From Lachnoclostridium sp. UBA3262 (GTDB lineage Bacteria; Bacillota; Clostridia; Lachnospirales; Lachnospiraceae), in the NCBI GenBank assembly GCA_002362575.1, contig DEUM01000018.1, positions 6,231-70,230 of the forward strand: DNA of 64,000 bases, in the 5' to 3' direction. The translations under genes and the position numbers were made by a program. Below, one piece after another: positions 33,546 through 41,070 of this stretch (within the stretch, counting starts at the first letter, position 1; every line of letters begins with the position of its first letter). The notes under the pieces were generated by a model. The model saw only the letters and a list, made by a program, of their open reading frames with translations, was not told the origin of the DNA and searched no databases.

Positions 33546-33644
33546 ATCTTCCTCCATCTGTTTTTGTTCACACATATAAACAGAATTATACAACACTTTA
33601 TAAGTCCTTGCAAGGGGCGGTTTGCATCGCTAAAGGCAATCGCT

Positions 33645-34931
33645 TTATAGCCGCCAGCTTCCATCTTTTTTCTGTGAGACAGCGCTCTCATAAAATGCTT
33701 TCGCGGCTCTCTCCATATAGGAAATATCCATGCACCCTGCTGTTTCCACGGCACTGTGCATGGCAAGCTGTGGCAGTCCGATATCTAACATCGGTATACT
33801 GAGCTGCTGGCTTAACAGGTTGCCAAGTGTACTTCCGCCGGGAACATCGGCCCGGTTTGCAAACTTCTGAACCGGAATCTCATGTTTTTCACACAGCTCA
33901 GAAAAAACTGCCGCTGTGATTCCAGTCGTCGTATATTTCTGGCTGGCATTATATTTTACAACAATTCCTTTATTTAATATAACAGGAAATTCTGAGTCGC
34001 TTTTTGCCGGAAGGTTCGGGTGCGTCGCATGGGCATTGTCTGCACTGATTAAAAAGCTCCCACTTCTCGCCCGCTCTGCATCCTCCAAGGTCATATTCAC
34101 CGCATTTTCAAGCCTTCCTAATACAATAGGCAGAAAATCACTTTTCGCCCCCTGTCTTGTCCCACTCCCCACTTCTTCGTTATCAAACATACACCAGATA
34201 TTTGCCGTGTCTTCTGCTTTTCCTTCTGCTTCCAGAAAACCATGCAGCGTCGTATACGCACATGCCAAATCATCAATCCGGGGCGCCATGAAAAATTCAT
34301 CGCAAGCTCCTATTTTTCCTGCCTTCTGCCTCACGGCAAGTACAAGGTCGGTATCAATGATATTTTCCTCACTTACCCCCGACACGGACGCTATCAATTT
34401 TTGCAAATCACCATCCCCGCCTCCGTATATAGGCTGCAAATCAATTTGCGGATTGTATGAATATCCCTTGTTTATGTCGCGGTTAAAATGAATCGCAAGA
34501 TTTGGGATGACAAAAACATCTTTATCTGCCGCAACACACTTTGTTTCAATCCCATCAGAAGTCCGCATGGCAATTCGCCCAGCAAAGGTCAGCGGACGGT
34601 CAAACCAGCTTGACATAATCATACCGCCATAACCTTCTACCTCCGCTTTGGCATAATATTTATCTTCGCTCCTGCTTTTCTTGATTCGAAAGGTCGGGGA
34701 ATCACTGTGGCTTGCCGTCATATGATATTGGCAAATCTTCTTTTCTGGAACAGTAAATGCAACGATACTCGACTGGTTTCTCGTCACATAATATCTGCCG
34801 CCAGCACTAATTTTCCATTTTTCTGTCTCCTGTAACTGACGAAAACCGCCTTGCTCAAGCAGTTTTGACGCCTCACTTACCGCATGATACGGGCTTACGC
34901 TTTTGTCTAGAAAATCAAATAAAGACTTCAT
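33645..34931 (-). CDS. M18-family aminopeptidase
   Basis: A 428-residue cytosolic metallopeptidase of the aspartyl-aminopeptidase (M18) family. Seen: SPYHAVSEASKLLEQGGF near the N-terminus, the metal site HMTASHSDSPTFRIK, SWFDRPLTFAGR, DDLACAYTTLHGFLEA, FDNEEVGSGTRQGAKS with the catalytic Glu pair, and ISADNAHATHPN near the C-terminus. ATG 34931 has GGAG with 6 nt spacing; the in-frame ATG at 34943 precedes it. serS is 99 bp downstream and two long hairpins lie upstream. Confidence 0.93.
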   Translation of the reverse strand: MKSLFDFLDKSVSPYHAVSEASKLLEQGGFRQLQETEKWKISAGGRYYVTRNQSSIVAFTVPEKKICQYHMTASHSDSPTFRIKKSRSEDKYYAKAEVEGYGGMIMSSWFDRPLTFAGRIAMRTSDGIETKCVAADKDVFVIPNLAIHFNRDINKGYSYNPQIDLQPIYGGGDGDLQKLIASVSGVSEENIIDTDLVLAVRQKAGKIGACDEFFMAPRIDDLACAYTTLHGFLEAEGKAEDTANIWCMFDNEEVGSGTRQGAKSDFLPIVLGRLENAVNMTLEDAERARSGSFLISADNAHATHPNLPAKSDSEFPVILNKGIVVKYNASQKYTTTGITAAVFSELCEKHEIPVQKFANRADVPGGSTLGNLLSQQLSIPMLDIGLPQLAMHSAVETAGCMDISYMERAAKAFYESAVSQKKDGSWRL

Positions 34932-34983
34932 CTTTTTCTCCATTCTACTACTTTTTATTTATATTATTCCTTATTTATAGCCC

Positions 34984-35182
34984 ACGCCCTGCCCCAGCCG
35001 GGCTCTGGGCTCTCACGCCCTGCCAAAGCCAAAGCTCGCGCCCTGCCCCAGCCTCCAATTTCTCTTGCACATCGTGCAAGAGAAATTGGAGGCTGGACGG
35101 CTCACGCCGTATACCAGAAGAGTCAAGGAGCTGGGACGAAGGTCGCAAGCGTCTTTCGTCCCAGCTCCTTGTCCCTTCTGGT
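34984..35182. repeat. GC-rich spacer with two long hairpins and short direct repeats
   Basis: The gap after thiC holds (a) three copies of an ACGCCCTGCC-type direct repeat at 34984, 35015 and 35038; (b) a perfect 23-bp stem at 35048-35070 and 35074-35096 with a 3-nt ATC loop; and (c) a hairpin at 35113-35182 with outer ACCAGAAG/CTTCTGGT and an inner 17-bp CAAGGAGCTGGGACGAA stem. The base composition is much more G+C-rich than the flanks. No U-run follows either stem. Confidence 0.8.
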
Positions 35183-35195
35183 GCATGGCTTTGTG

Positions 35196-36500
35196 CTAAT
35201 CCATAATGTCAACATTCTCCCCGCGGAGAATTTTATTGATATTGCGCACTGCGCACATTTTTCCGCACATTGTACACGTGTCTTCTCTTTCCGGTGTACT
35301 TTCGGCACGGTAACGACGGGCCTTTTCCGGATCTATAGCGAGTTCAAATTGTTTTTCCCAGTCAAGGTTTCTCCTCGCTTCACTCATCTCAAAATCCCAG
35401 TCTTTTGCGCCGGGAATCCCTTTTGCCACGTCTGCTGCGTGAGCGGCAATTTTAGAGGCAATAATACCCTCTTTTACATCCTCCAGTGTTGGAAGCCGGA
35501 GATGCTCTGCCGGTGTTACATAGCAGAGGAAGGAAGCCCCATAAGTAGCGGCAATCGCACCGCCAATGGCGCTTGTAATATGGTCGTAGCCCGGCGCTAC
35601 ATCCGTCACTAACGGCCCAAGTACATAAAACGGCGCTCCCTTACATACGGTCTGCTCAATTTCCATATTCGCACGAATCTGATTCAGCGGCATATGCCCC
35701 GGCCCCTCAATCATGACCTGTACATTGTGACGCCATGCGCGCTGTGTCAATTCCCCTAGCGCTACCAGCTCGGATATCTGGGAAATATCTCCCGCATCCT
35801 CAATGCTTCCCGGTCGGCAGGCATCACCAAGGCTGATTGTTACATCATACTGTTCACAAATATCTAACAGTTCATCGTATCTTTCGTAGAATGGATTTTC
35901 GTTTCCTGTCAGCTCCATCCATGCAAAAATAATGGAACCGCCACGTGACACAATATTTGTATGACGGAGATTTTCCTTAAAACGGTCTGCCGTAGCGCGG
36001 TTAATGCCACAGTGAATCGTCATAAAATCTACGCCGTCCTCCGCATGCATACGGACAATTTCCATCCATTCATCCGATGTAATATCTTTTAATGCCTTAT
36101 TATAATATACTACGGCGTCGTAAATCGGCACAGTTCCGATAACGGCACTGCACTCGCCGGTCAGCTTACGACGAAACTTCCGGGTGTCTCCAAACGAGCT
36201 TAAATCCATAATTGCCTCCGCTCCCATATCCACGGCGGCCTGCACCTTTTTCATCTCTACATCCAAATCCAGACAATCCCTGCTGGTTCCTAAATTGACA
36301 TTGATTTTTGTCTTTAACGCATTGCCAATTCCAAACGGTTTTAAGCATTTGTGATTTTTGTTAGCAGGAATTGCCACCTGTCCTTTGGCAACAAGTTCAC
36401 GCAGTTTCTGAGTATCCATATTTTCATATGTACTGACGGCTTCCATTTCCGGTGTTACGATACCTTTTCTCGCCGCATCCATCTGTGTTGTGTATTCCAT
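35196..36500 (-). CDS. thiC: Phosphomethylpyrimidine synthase ThiC
   Basis: A radical-SAM enzyme, 434 residues, that turns aminoimidazole ribotide into the HMP-P pyrimidine of thiamine. Seen: VAIPANKNHKCLKPFGIG, KTKINVNLGTSRDCLDLDVE, MTIHCGINRATADR, RPGSIEDAGD, EGPGHMPLNQI, and the C-terminal cluster site CTMCGKMCAVR (CX2CX3C, as in the short clostridial form). ATG 36500 follows AGAGGA with suitable spacing. I looked for a TPP riboswitch in the 108 bp before it and saw none (no CUGAGA or ACCUGAUC blocks). No other thi genes are in the window. Confidence 0.95.
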   Translation of the reverse strand: MEYTTQMDAARKGIVTPEMEAVSTYENMDTQKLRELVAKGQVAIPANKNHKCLKPFGIGNALKTKINVNLGTSRDCLDLDVEMKKVQAAVDMGAEAIMDLSSFGDTRKFRRKLTGECSAVIGTVPIYDAVVYYNKALKDITSDEWMEIVRMHAEDGVDFMTIHCGINRATADRFKENLRHTNIVSRGGSIIFAWMELTGNENPFYERYDELLDICEQYDVTISLGDACRPGSIEDAGDISQISELVALGELTQRAWRHNVQVMIEGPGHMPLNQIRANMEIEQTVCKGAPFYVLGPLVTDVAPGYDHITSAIGGAIAATYGASFLCYVTPAEHLRLPTLEDVKEGIIASKIAAHAADVAKGIPGAKDWDFEMSEARRNLDWEKQFELAIDPEKARRYRAESTPEREDTCTMCGKMCAVRNINKILRGENVDIMD

Positions 36501-36549
36501 AATATAAATTCCTCTCTTTCTTTCCTCGCTCAATGACGCATTGGGCAAA

Positions 36550-36581
36550 ATATAATAAGGACCACATACCTAATGTGGCCC
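36550..36581 (-). terminator. Intrinsic terminator before thiC
   Basis: On the minus strand a 9-bp stem (GGGCCACAT with ATGTGGTCC, one G-U) and 5-nt loop is followed by TTATTATATTTT. It most likely ends the transcript of the small membrane protein gene, or acts as an attenuator ahead of thiC. Confidence 0.6.
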
Positions 36582-36608
36582 CGTATTTTTTCAATTTTAA
36601 CGACTTCA

Positions 36609-37055
36609 TTATACCTCACTGCTTTCATTTTGTAAACAGGTTTCTTCCAAAAGATGAAAAAGCGCAATTTTGTATATCAGCACAATCCGTACATCCCGGT
36701 CACAATACCGGTTTTTTATAAATTCGACAAATTTATAAGCGTAACAGATACTTGCCAGTGCAACTGCCGGATATACAATCAGCAGCGACATATTCAAAAG
36801 CAGTAATGCCAGCATAGTTACAATATATCCAAGTGATATATATACAAAATTTTTGCTTATACGGACAGATATTTGCACGGAGTCCAGCAGCTGTTTTAAC
36901 GCCTGATTCAGATTGTCCGGCGACTTATCCTTCAGTTTTTCATAAATATCACAAAAAATATCCATGCTCTCTCTCGTATCAAGTTTTTGCGTATATATTG
37001 TATAACGATCGCGCCCAAATTCCTGTTGAATCAATTTTCCTAATACACTTTTCAC
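36609..37055 (-). CDS. Small two-helix membrane protein, unknown
   Basis: A 148-residue protein I cannot assign. The N-terminal 65 residues look soluble and helical. Two transmembrane segments follow (about residues 70-88, YISLGYIVTMLALLLLNMS, and 90-108, IVYPAVALASICYAYKF), then a short cytoplasmic tail. The start is probably GTG 37055, six nt after GGAGA. It stands alone with a terminator after it. Confidence 0.6.
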   Translation of the reverse strand: MKSVLGKLIQQEFGRDRYTIYTQKLDTRESMDIFCDIYEKLKDKSPDNLNQALKQLLDSVQISVRISKNFVYISLGYIVTMLALLLLNMSLLIVYPAVALASICYAYKFVEFIKNRYCDRDVRIVLIYKIALFHLLEETCLQNESSEV

Positions 37056-37390
37056 TTCGTTTCTCCTTTTTGGGAGTTTATCAAAACTCTTATTATCCTA
37101 TAGTATTCATCCATATCTTGTTTCGTTATTCTCCGATTTCTAAAAAAGAAAAATCATTCATAATTTGTTTACATTTTTGCAAAACTATACTCATATATGA
37201 ACATTATACTCAAATTATAGAAAGCTTACAAGATTCTTTTTTTCATAAATGTTTTGGTAGATTACCAAACTTTCTCCTCTTTTTAATAACGTAAAGGAAG
37301 ATGGTTCCCCGCCATCTTCCTTTGCTTTTTACATATTTTACTCCATTCCGAAGCGCTTTGCGCTGAGGATGCGAGCAGAATTTCAAAATA
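37056..37390. other. 335-bp AT-rich intergenic region
   Basis: Between the small membrane protein and the receiver-ComFB gene. Apart from the hairpin at 37293-37323 I see no gene or conserved element. The short frames in it have no ribosome binding site. Confidence 0.5.
37293..37323 (-). terminator. Terminator after the receiver-ComFB gene
   Basis: A perfect 12-bp stem (AAAGGAAGATGG with CCATCTTCCTTT) and 7-nt loop, with T-rich flanks on both sides, 68 bp beyond the stop of the upstream gene. Confidence 0.7.
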
Positions 37391-38035
37391 TCATTCATGA
37401 CGCGGATTTTCCCCAATAATCTTAGCATAGTGGGTAATATCCGCTAAGAGATGAATCCGGTCCTCCATCGATGCGAGTGTACCTGCCTTAATGATAGCAT
37501 TTCCTTTCTCAGTATTGACATATTTCGGCTTTACGTGATTTAGCGTTAACGTCAATAAATCATTACGGCAGTTTATGCACGGACAAATCCCCAGACTGTC
37601 TATATTTTCATCAATCTGAGTTCGAATCAAATCTTCCATTACATTATGTATTCTTTTTTTTCTGCCAAAATCTATCATTGTCTGGATTCTTTTCCTTGCA
37701 ACATCATGATTAATCGGCCTTATAAGCAAATCATCTGCCCCCATATCCAGTATCGATCCGATTTTCTCTGTCTGCCCGGCAGATACACCGACTAATAAAG
37801 GAATATTTTCATATAAATAATGCCCCCGGATTTTTTTCAGCATTTCATAATTATTCTCAGTGATTTCCTCTCCGCCCACGATAATTAAATCAAGCGGCTC
37901 CGAATTATTCTCCAGATAAACAAGCCCCTCTGCCGCCTCTTGAAAAGTAACATACTCATAATCTGCTATGGGAAGCTCCCGTAGCACTTCCAAAATCTGT
38001 TCATCTGTACCTATAAAAACTACTGTATCCTTCAT
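37391..38035 (-). CDS. Degenerate receiver domain fused to ComFB domain
   Basis: A 214-residue protein. The N-terminal 120 residues have the fold pattern of a response-regulator receiver (VVFIGTDEQILEVL; EPLDLIIVGGEEI; ADDLLIRPINHDVARKRI), but the usual phospho-acceptor Asp is replaced by Gly in IIVGGEE and the conserved Lys by Arg. It is thus probably a pseudo-receiver. The C-terminal part matches ComFB (late competence development protein): CPCINCRNDLLTLTLNHVKP then KYVNTEKG. ComFB domains have been reported to bind cyclic dinucleotides, so a ligand-sensing role is possible. ATG 38035 is preceded by GGGG and, further up, GGAGG; the in-frame start at 38089 is less likely. It has its own sigma-A promoter. 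Confidence 0.78.
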   Translation of the reverse strand: MKDTVVFIGTDEQILEVLRELPIADYEYVTFQEAAEGLVYLENNSEPLDLIIVGGEEITENNYEMLKKIRGHYLYENIPLLVGVSAGQTEKIGSILDMGADDLLIRPINHDVARKRIQTMIDFGRKKRIHNVMEDLIRTQIDENIDSLGICPCINCRNDLLTLTLNHVKPKYVNTEKGNAIIKAGTLASMEDRIHLLADITHYAKIIGENPRHE

Positions 38036-38106
38036 TGTTCCCCATTTCCTCCGTGTCTTTTTACCTTCTTTTTCTTTTTTCGCCCCCACCTTTGCATATT
38101 TTTTTA

Positions 38107-38135
38107 ATTATATCACATTTTTGTGAGATTCGACA
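38107..38135 (-). promoter_or_regulatory. Sigma-A promoter with internal palindrome
   Basis: On the minus strand TGTCGA, 17 nt, TATAAT. The spacer next to the -10 box holds TCACA-AAAA-TGTGA (38113-38126), a possible repressor site. It reads into the receiver-ComFB gene. Confidence 0.55.
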
Positions 38136-38162
38136 GTCTTTTTTCTGACTTTTACATTCCCA

Positions 38163-39200
38163 CTATTTACATTCGCCTTTTCTCGGATATGGTTTGAGCC
38201 ATACGCCATCCCTTGAAAAATATTTACCGTTCCGATAGTAAATCTGTTCTGGCAACTGCTCCATAAGTACTTTTGCATCCACCTCCAAATCATATAAGAG
38301 AGCTGCCAGTGACCTGCCATCCAGCTGTTTTGTAAGAATAGTAAGCTTCTTTATATTTGGCACAACCCCGGAACTTCTAGTCTTTTGAAGATACTTTTTG
38401 GATTCAATTGTCTTAACAGAAGCCGGTATCTCGATCTCCGATACATTACATGTTGTTTCTAGTGCTCCATCTCCATACACTCCATGAAAGACCGACTGAA
38501 GACAGAATTCCGTACAACTCTCAGCAATCTTCAGCTTTTTCATCCTCATCGGTACTCTCACAAGCGTCTTTTTGTCTTTCGTATAAATGCTGCCATCTAT
38601 GCTACAGTACCTCGAATCCTTTTTCGATACTACATACCCTTTAGCAACAAAAAGTGACGTGTTCTCAATCTTCAATTTTGTATTAAAAGTAACAACCAAA
38701 TTATTATTTCCAGATATGTTGCCAGCCACCTGATACGCCCAGTCATAATCCTCTGGATTATATTTAAAATCTCCCGGCAGAGTAAGATTTTTTAGCTTTG
38801 AACTGTAAAAAGCATCCCGACCTATCTTTCGAACCGATGGCGGTATCGTTAATTTTTTAATTGCGGTCTTTGCAAAACATTCATCCCCAATTTTTTTGAC
38901 AGTAGAAGCTATCTTAACTGTCTTCAGATTTCTCATTCCCTTAAAAGCATAATTTGATATCGTTGTTACTCCCCTTTTTATCACTACCTTTTTTACCTTT
39001 TTCATCTGCTTTTTTTTCAATCCAATCGCATACTTCATTGAACCCTTACCATAAACTGTCAATGTCCCCTTTTTTAATTTCCATGATACCTTATTTTTGT
39101 TTTTCTTCTTAGCCGCCTGAGATTCTACAGAACAAGCTGTACAAAACACAAGAAACAAAAGCATAAACACTGCTAATTTTATTTTCCACTTTTTACTCAT
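38163..39200 (-). CDS. BspA-like leucine-rich-repeat lipoprotein
   Basis: A 345-residue exported protein. Seen: a lipoprotein-type signal with CTAC at about residues 20-23 (FLVFCTACSVE), a Lys-rich stretch, then LRR_5/BspA repeats (TTISNYAFKGMRNLKTVKIA; KKIGDECFAKTAIKKLTIPP; RKIGRDAFYSSKLKNLTLPG). After a divergent middle the repeats resume near residue 240 (VSEIEIPASVKTIES). Such proteins are surface adhesion or scaffold proteins in gut anaerobes. The start at 39200 has GGTGG with 5 nt spacing. It follows a small secreted ORF by 24 bp. Confidence 0.8.
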   Translation of the reverse strand: MSKKWKIKLAVFMLLFLVFCTACSVESQAAKKKNKNKVSWKLKKGTLTVYGKGSMKYAIGLKKKQMKKVKKVVIKRGVTTISNYAFKGMRNLKTVKIASTVKKIGDECFAKTAIKKLTIPPSVRKIGRDAFYSSKLKNLTLPGDFKYNPEDYDWAYQVAGNISGNNNLVVTFNTKLKIENTSLFVAKGYVVSKKDSRYCSIDGSIYTKDKKTLVRVPMRMKKLKIAESCTEFCLQSVFHGVYGDGALETTCNVSEIEIPASVKTIESKKYLQKTRSSGVVPNIKKLTILTKQLDGRSLAALLYDLEVDAKVLMEQLPEQIYYRNGKYFSRDGVWLKPYPRKGECK

Positions 39201-39224
39201 AAAAACCACCATTCCTGTTCTTTA

Positions 39225-39641
39225 CTAAAATTTATTGATATATTGAATTGACTGTTCGCTGCCATTTTTGATGGCAAAATACATTTTCGTATCGCGGCAG
39301 CACAGTCCCTCGATTTCTTTTCCTTTTAAACCAAAGCCGTTTTTATTTGGCAGTTCTCCCATCTGTATATTGACACCATTTACAAACATCCCATCCACGC
39401 ATCTGATTTTAGCTATTTTCGGACATCCTTCATTTGCTCTACCTCCTGAAACATAGATATAAGCACCCGATATTTCCGTCCGAATTGCTAACTGGGTATC
39501 ATCTCCAGACGTAGCCGCCGCTACACGAATAGCCTCCACGTCCACAATTCTCTGTGTCGCATATACATAATTTGCCGCCCTGCTTCGAACTGGTACAAAA
39601 TTGGCACACAAGCCGATACTAAACAGCAAACACAAAACCAC
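39225..39641 (-). CDS. Small secreted protein, possibly N-terminally incomplete
   Basis: Up to 138 residues with an N-terminal hydrophobic segment (VLCLLFSIGLCANFVPV) and cleavable-signal look, then a beta-rich region with GAYIYVSGGRANEGCPKIAK. Function is unknown; it is coupled to the BspA-like gene. The only usable start is GTG 39641, which has no ribosome binding site and lies inside a strong hairpin. The open frame continues upstream, with protein-like sequence, to a stop just after galM, without any ATG, GTG or TTG. Either a rare start is used or the 5' end is decayed. Confidence 0.5.
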   Translation of the reverse strand: MVLCLLFSIGLCANFVPVRSRAANYVYATQRIVDVEAIRVAAATSGDDTQLAIRTEISGAYIYVSGGRANEGCPKIAKIRCVDGMFVNGVNIQMGELPNKNGFGLKGKEIEGLCCRDTKMYFAIKNGSEQSIQYINKF

Positions 39642-39697
39642 TATCGCCGAATAAACCCGAACAAAATCCGGGGGTATTCTCTTTCCGATAGTGGTTT
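39635..39697. terminator. Cruciform-like hairpin after galM
   Basis: A perfect 12-bp inverted repeat (AAACCACTATCG with CGATAGTGGTTT) encloses a smaller CCCG/CGGG stem. On the minus strand it is followed by TGTGTTTG. It lies 43 bp past the galM stop and is probably the end of the relA-to-galM operon. Confidence 0.6.
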
Positions 39698-39739
39698 CTC
39701 TTTTGTAGTAAATATAAAATATTTATTAGCGTCAGTACA

Positions 39740-40777
39740 CTAAATAAATTTATAAATCGTCGTTGAAGTGAAGGTTTCCCCTGCCTTCAGCACACAGGAT
39801 TGAAAACTCGGCACATTAACCGAGTTCGGGAAGAACTGTGTCTCAAAACACACACCGGTGCGCTTTGTATAAACCGTACCATTCTTTCCGTCTTCCTTTA
39901 CAATAAAGTTCCCGGAGTAGAGCTGCATACCCGGCAAATCCGTATAGATCTCCATTGTCCGTCCACTTGTGTCCTCGGAAACCTCCGCAACCTTTTCCAG
40001 CACCCCGTCTGCCTTATCCAGCACATAATTGTGATCATATCCTCCTGCAATAACAAGCGGACGGTAATCTGCCTCTATATCCTTGCTAAGCGCCTTCTTC
40101 GTGCGAAAATCCATCGGAGTTCCGGTTACATCCGTAATCTCACCATTTGGAATCAAATCATCCGACGTTGCCGTAAACCCATTTGCCTTTATCCACACCT
40201 TGTGGCCGGTAATCGTACCGCCGTCGTGCCCTTTCAGATTAAAGTAGCTGTGATTTGTCAGATTGCACAAAGTATCCTTGTCTGACTTAGTCTTATAATC
40301 AATCTTTAATTCATTGTCATCTGTCAGCGTATAAGTAAGCTGAATATCCAGATTTCCCGGATAGCCCTGTTCCATATCCGGGCTTACACGGGAAAATGTC
40401 ACGCTGTTCTCCGTCGTGGACGCCTTGTACATGACCTGATGATATCCCGGCGTACCGCCGTGAAGATTATTCTCACCATCATTTTTCTCAAGTTCATATG
40501 TCGTGCCGTTCAGTTCAAATTTTGCCTGTCCGATACGGTTACCATGCCGTCCAATAAACGCTCCGAAAAAGCAGCCGTTTACCTCATAACCTGCTACATC
40601 GTCAAATCCAAGGACAATGTCATCTTCTTTGCCGTTCTTGTCCGGGACAATCAAATTCACAATGACAGCGCCGTAATCCAGCGCCCCAACACGAAAACCG
40701 TTCTTGTTTGTAATCGTGTAAAGCGTCACCTCTGTGCCTTCCTTCGTCTTCCCAAAGCTCTTTGTAGAAATACTCAT
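39740..40777 (-). CDS. galM: Aldose 1-epimerase (galactose mutarotase)
   Basis: A 345-residue GalM, which interconverts alpha and beta aldoses. Seen: LDYGAVIVNLIVPDKNG, the substrate region FFGAFIGRHGNRIG, NNLHGGTPGYHQVMY with the acid His, LTNHSYFNLKGH with the second His, and FETQFFPNSVNVP with the catalytic Glu. Start ATG 40777 follows GGAGG. It lies 6 bp after the DUF1294 gene, at the end of the aspS operon; no galactose genes are near, so it may serve general hexose use. Confidence 0.93.
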   Translation of the reverse strand: MSISTKSFGKTKEGTEVTLYTITNKNGFRVGALDYGAVIVNLIVPDKNGKEDDIVLGFDDVAGYEVNGCFFGAFIGRHGNRIGQAKFELNGTTYELEKNDGENNLHGGTPGYHQVMYKASTTENSVTFSRVSPDMEQGYPGNLDIQLTYTLTDDNELKIDYKTKSDKDTLCNLTNHSYFNLKGHDGGTITGHKVWIKANGFTATSDDLIPNGEITDVTGTPMDFRTKKALSKDIEADYRPLVIAGGYDHNYVLDKADGVLEKVAEVSEDTSGRTMEIYTDLPGMQLYSGNFIVKEDGKNGTVYTKRTGVCFETQFFPNSVNVPSFQSCVLKAGETFTSTTIYKFI

Positions 40778-40783
40778 ACTGAA

Positions 40784-41068
40784 TTACCTCCAATTCGCAT
40801 AATTATAAATCACATATATTGCCAACGCAATATGAACAATCAATATTACCGGCATCCCAATGACAAACTTTGTGTGTTTTGTCTTATGCCGGAACGTATA
40901 CATACCTGCCAGCGAGCCGACACTTCCACCGACTGCTGCCAAAAGAAAAAGTGTCTTTTCCGAAATCCGCCATTTCCCATGCTTTGCCTTACTCTTATCG
41001 ACAGCCATCGTGATAAAAGAGACTATATTGACTAACAGCAGATATCCTATTGTTATCCAGATTATCAC
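40784..41068 (-). CDS. DUF1294 small membrane protein
   Basis: A 94-residue inner-membrane protein of the DUF1294 family. Seen: an N-terminal membrane helix (IIWITIGYLLLVNIVSFITM), the conserved MAVDKSKAKHGKWRISEKTL segment, GGSVGSLAGMYTFRHKTKH, and a C-terminal membrane helix. Function is unknown. The start is GTG 41068, 2 bp after the aspS stop, with GGAAGG upstream. Confidence 0.85.
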   Translation of the reverse strand: MIIWITIGYLLLVNIVSFITMAVDKSKAKHGKWRISEKTLFLLAAVGGSVGSLAGMYTFRHKTKHTKFVIGMPVILIVHIALAIYVIYNYANWR

Positions 41069-41070
41069 GC

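Noticed and set aside
33546..33644. T-box leader for serS
   Set aside because: The gap is 99 bp and shows no T-box sequence or specifier stem.
37243..37428. 61-residue minus-strand open frame
   Set aside because: It overlaps the end of the receiver-ComFB gene in another frame and crosses a terminator.
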